Assembly: GCA_031259795.1 (NCBI GenBank)
Contig: JAIRLA010000228.1
Span: forward strand, 1-6,099
Source of the DNA: Azoarcus sp.
GTDB lineage: Bacteria; Pseudomonadota; Gammaproteobacteria; Burkholderiales; Rhodocyclaceae
Direction: 5' to 3'
DNA length: 6,099 nucleotides
Below are positions 5,976 through 6,099 of this stretch, piece after piece. Position 1 is the stretch's first letter, and every line of letters begins with the position of its first letter. The translations under genes and the position numbers were made by a program. Below the pieces are notes generated by a model that ran no database searches, had not been told where the DNA came from, and saw only the letters and a list, made by a program, of their open reading frames with translations.

Positions 5976-6075
5976 CTCGTCATTGCGAGGAGCGTAGCGA
6001 CGCGGCAATCCAGCGCGTTCCACCCGGCGCGCAGCGCCGCTGATTAAAAAGGGAGACGAAGGAACGGGACGCCTG
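5976..6075 (+). repeat. composite repeat Z-X-Y, copy C
   Basis: The fullest copy: module Z (5976-6013, arms ATTGC 5982-5986 and GCAAT 6005-6009), module X (6016-6043, stem CGGCGC 6025-6030 with GCGCCG 6034-6039, loop GCA) and module Y (6045-6075, ending GGGACGCCTG). Copies A and B contain the Z-X and X-Y halves respectively. The Z type (GTCATTGCGAG to GCAATCCAG) resembles a dispersed intergenic repeat I recall from many proteobacterial genomes. Confidence 0.82.
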
Positions 6076-6099
6076 CCGTGACCATGGCAATCCGGAAAT

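Larger units (their letters stand above)
5478..6099. other. non-coding repeat island upstream of the hydrolase gene
   Basis: No reading frame here resembles a protein; the open frames run through palindromes and give Arg/Pro/Ser-rich text. The first 90 bp are unique sequence and should hold the hydrolase promoter. From 5570 to the window end the DNA is almost wholly built of short repeat modules in both orientations, listed separately. The right end at 6084-6095 (ggcaatccgg) looks like the edge of another repeat copy cut by the window. Confidence 0.75.

Noticed and set aside
5512..5997. 161-residue plus-strand open frame in the repeat island
   Set aside because: It passes through several palindromic repeats and reads as low-complexity Arg/Ser/Pro text. 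The repeats explain the open frame.
5570..6099. Possible CRISPR array
   Set aside because: Repeats are in both orientations, differ in order and are not evenly spaced by unique spacers; no cas gene is present.

Overview
The window looks like chromosomal DNA from a GC-rich Gram-negative bacterium, most likely a betaproteobacterium (Rhodocyclales or a relative). The clues are a lipid A flippase (MsbA), a 16-stranded general porin of the betaproteobacterial type ending in Phe, a short MiaA, and a mosaic of short palindromic repeats between genes. The lineage comes from protein style recalled from memory, not from a database search.

Layout, left to right. A small IsdG-like (antibiotic biosynthesis monooxygenase fold) gene is on the minus strand (16-321). 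It is divergent from miaA, a tRNA dimethylallyltransferase gene on the plus strand (about 514-1536), with about 190 bp of promoter and hairpin sequence between them. miaA converges on msbA (minus, 1582-3369) across a 45-bp gap holding a nested GC hairpin. Upstream of msbA lie an 8-bp-arm inverted repeat and a clear Rho-independent terminator (3463-3487) that ends the porin gene (minus, 3515-4639). The porin has a long leader (4640-4823) with a candidate promoter, a strong hairpin near the predicted mRNA 5' end and a 9-bp tandem repeat. Next is a YcbL-type glyoxalase II-like metallo-hydrolase (minus, 4824-5477). The last 620 bp (5478-6099) appear non-coding and are packed with short repeats.

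The genes do not form one pathway. MsbA and the porin both build the outer membrane, one by exporting the lipid A-core and the other as a major channel, but a strong terminator between them argues for separate transcription. MiaA (tRNA modification), the IsdG-like protein (possible heme breakdown) and the YcbL-like thioester hydrolase (possible methylglyoxal detoxification) are single housekeeping or stress genes.

I see no defence system, phage, transposase or CRISPR array. The least ordinary part is the repeat island at 5570-6099. At least three modules (here X, Y and Z) recur there in different orders and orientations. Each X copy keeps a perfect 6-bp stem while its 3-base loop differs. The second point of interest is that the small monooxygenase keeps the Asn-Trp-His triad of heme-degrading IsdG enzymes at matching positions.
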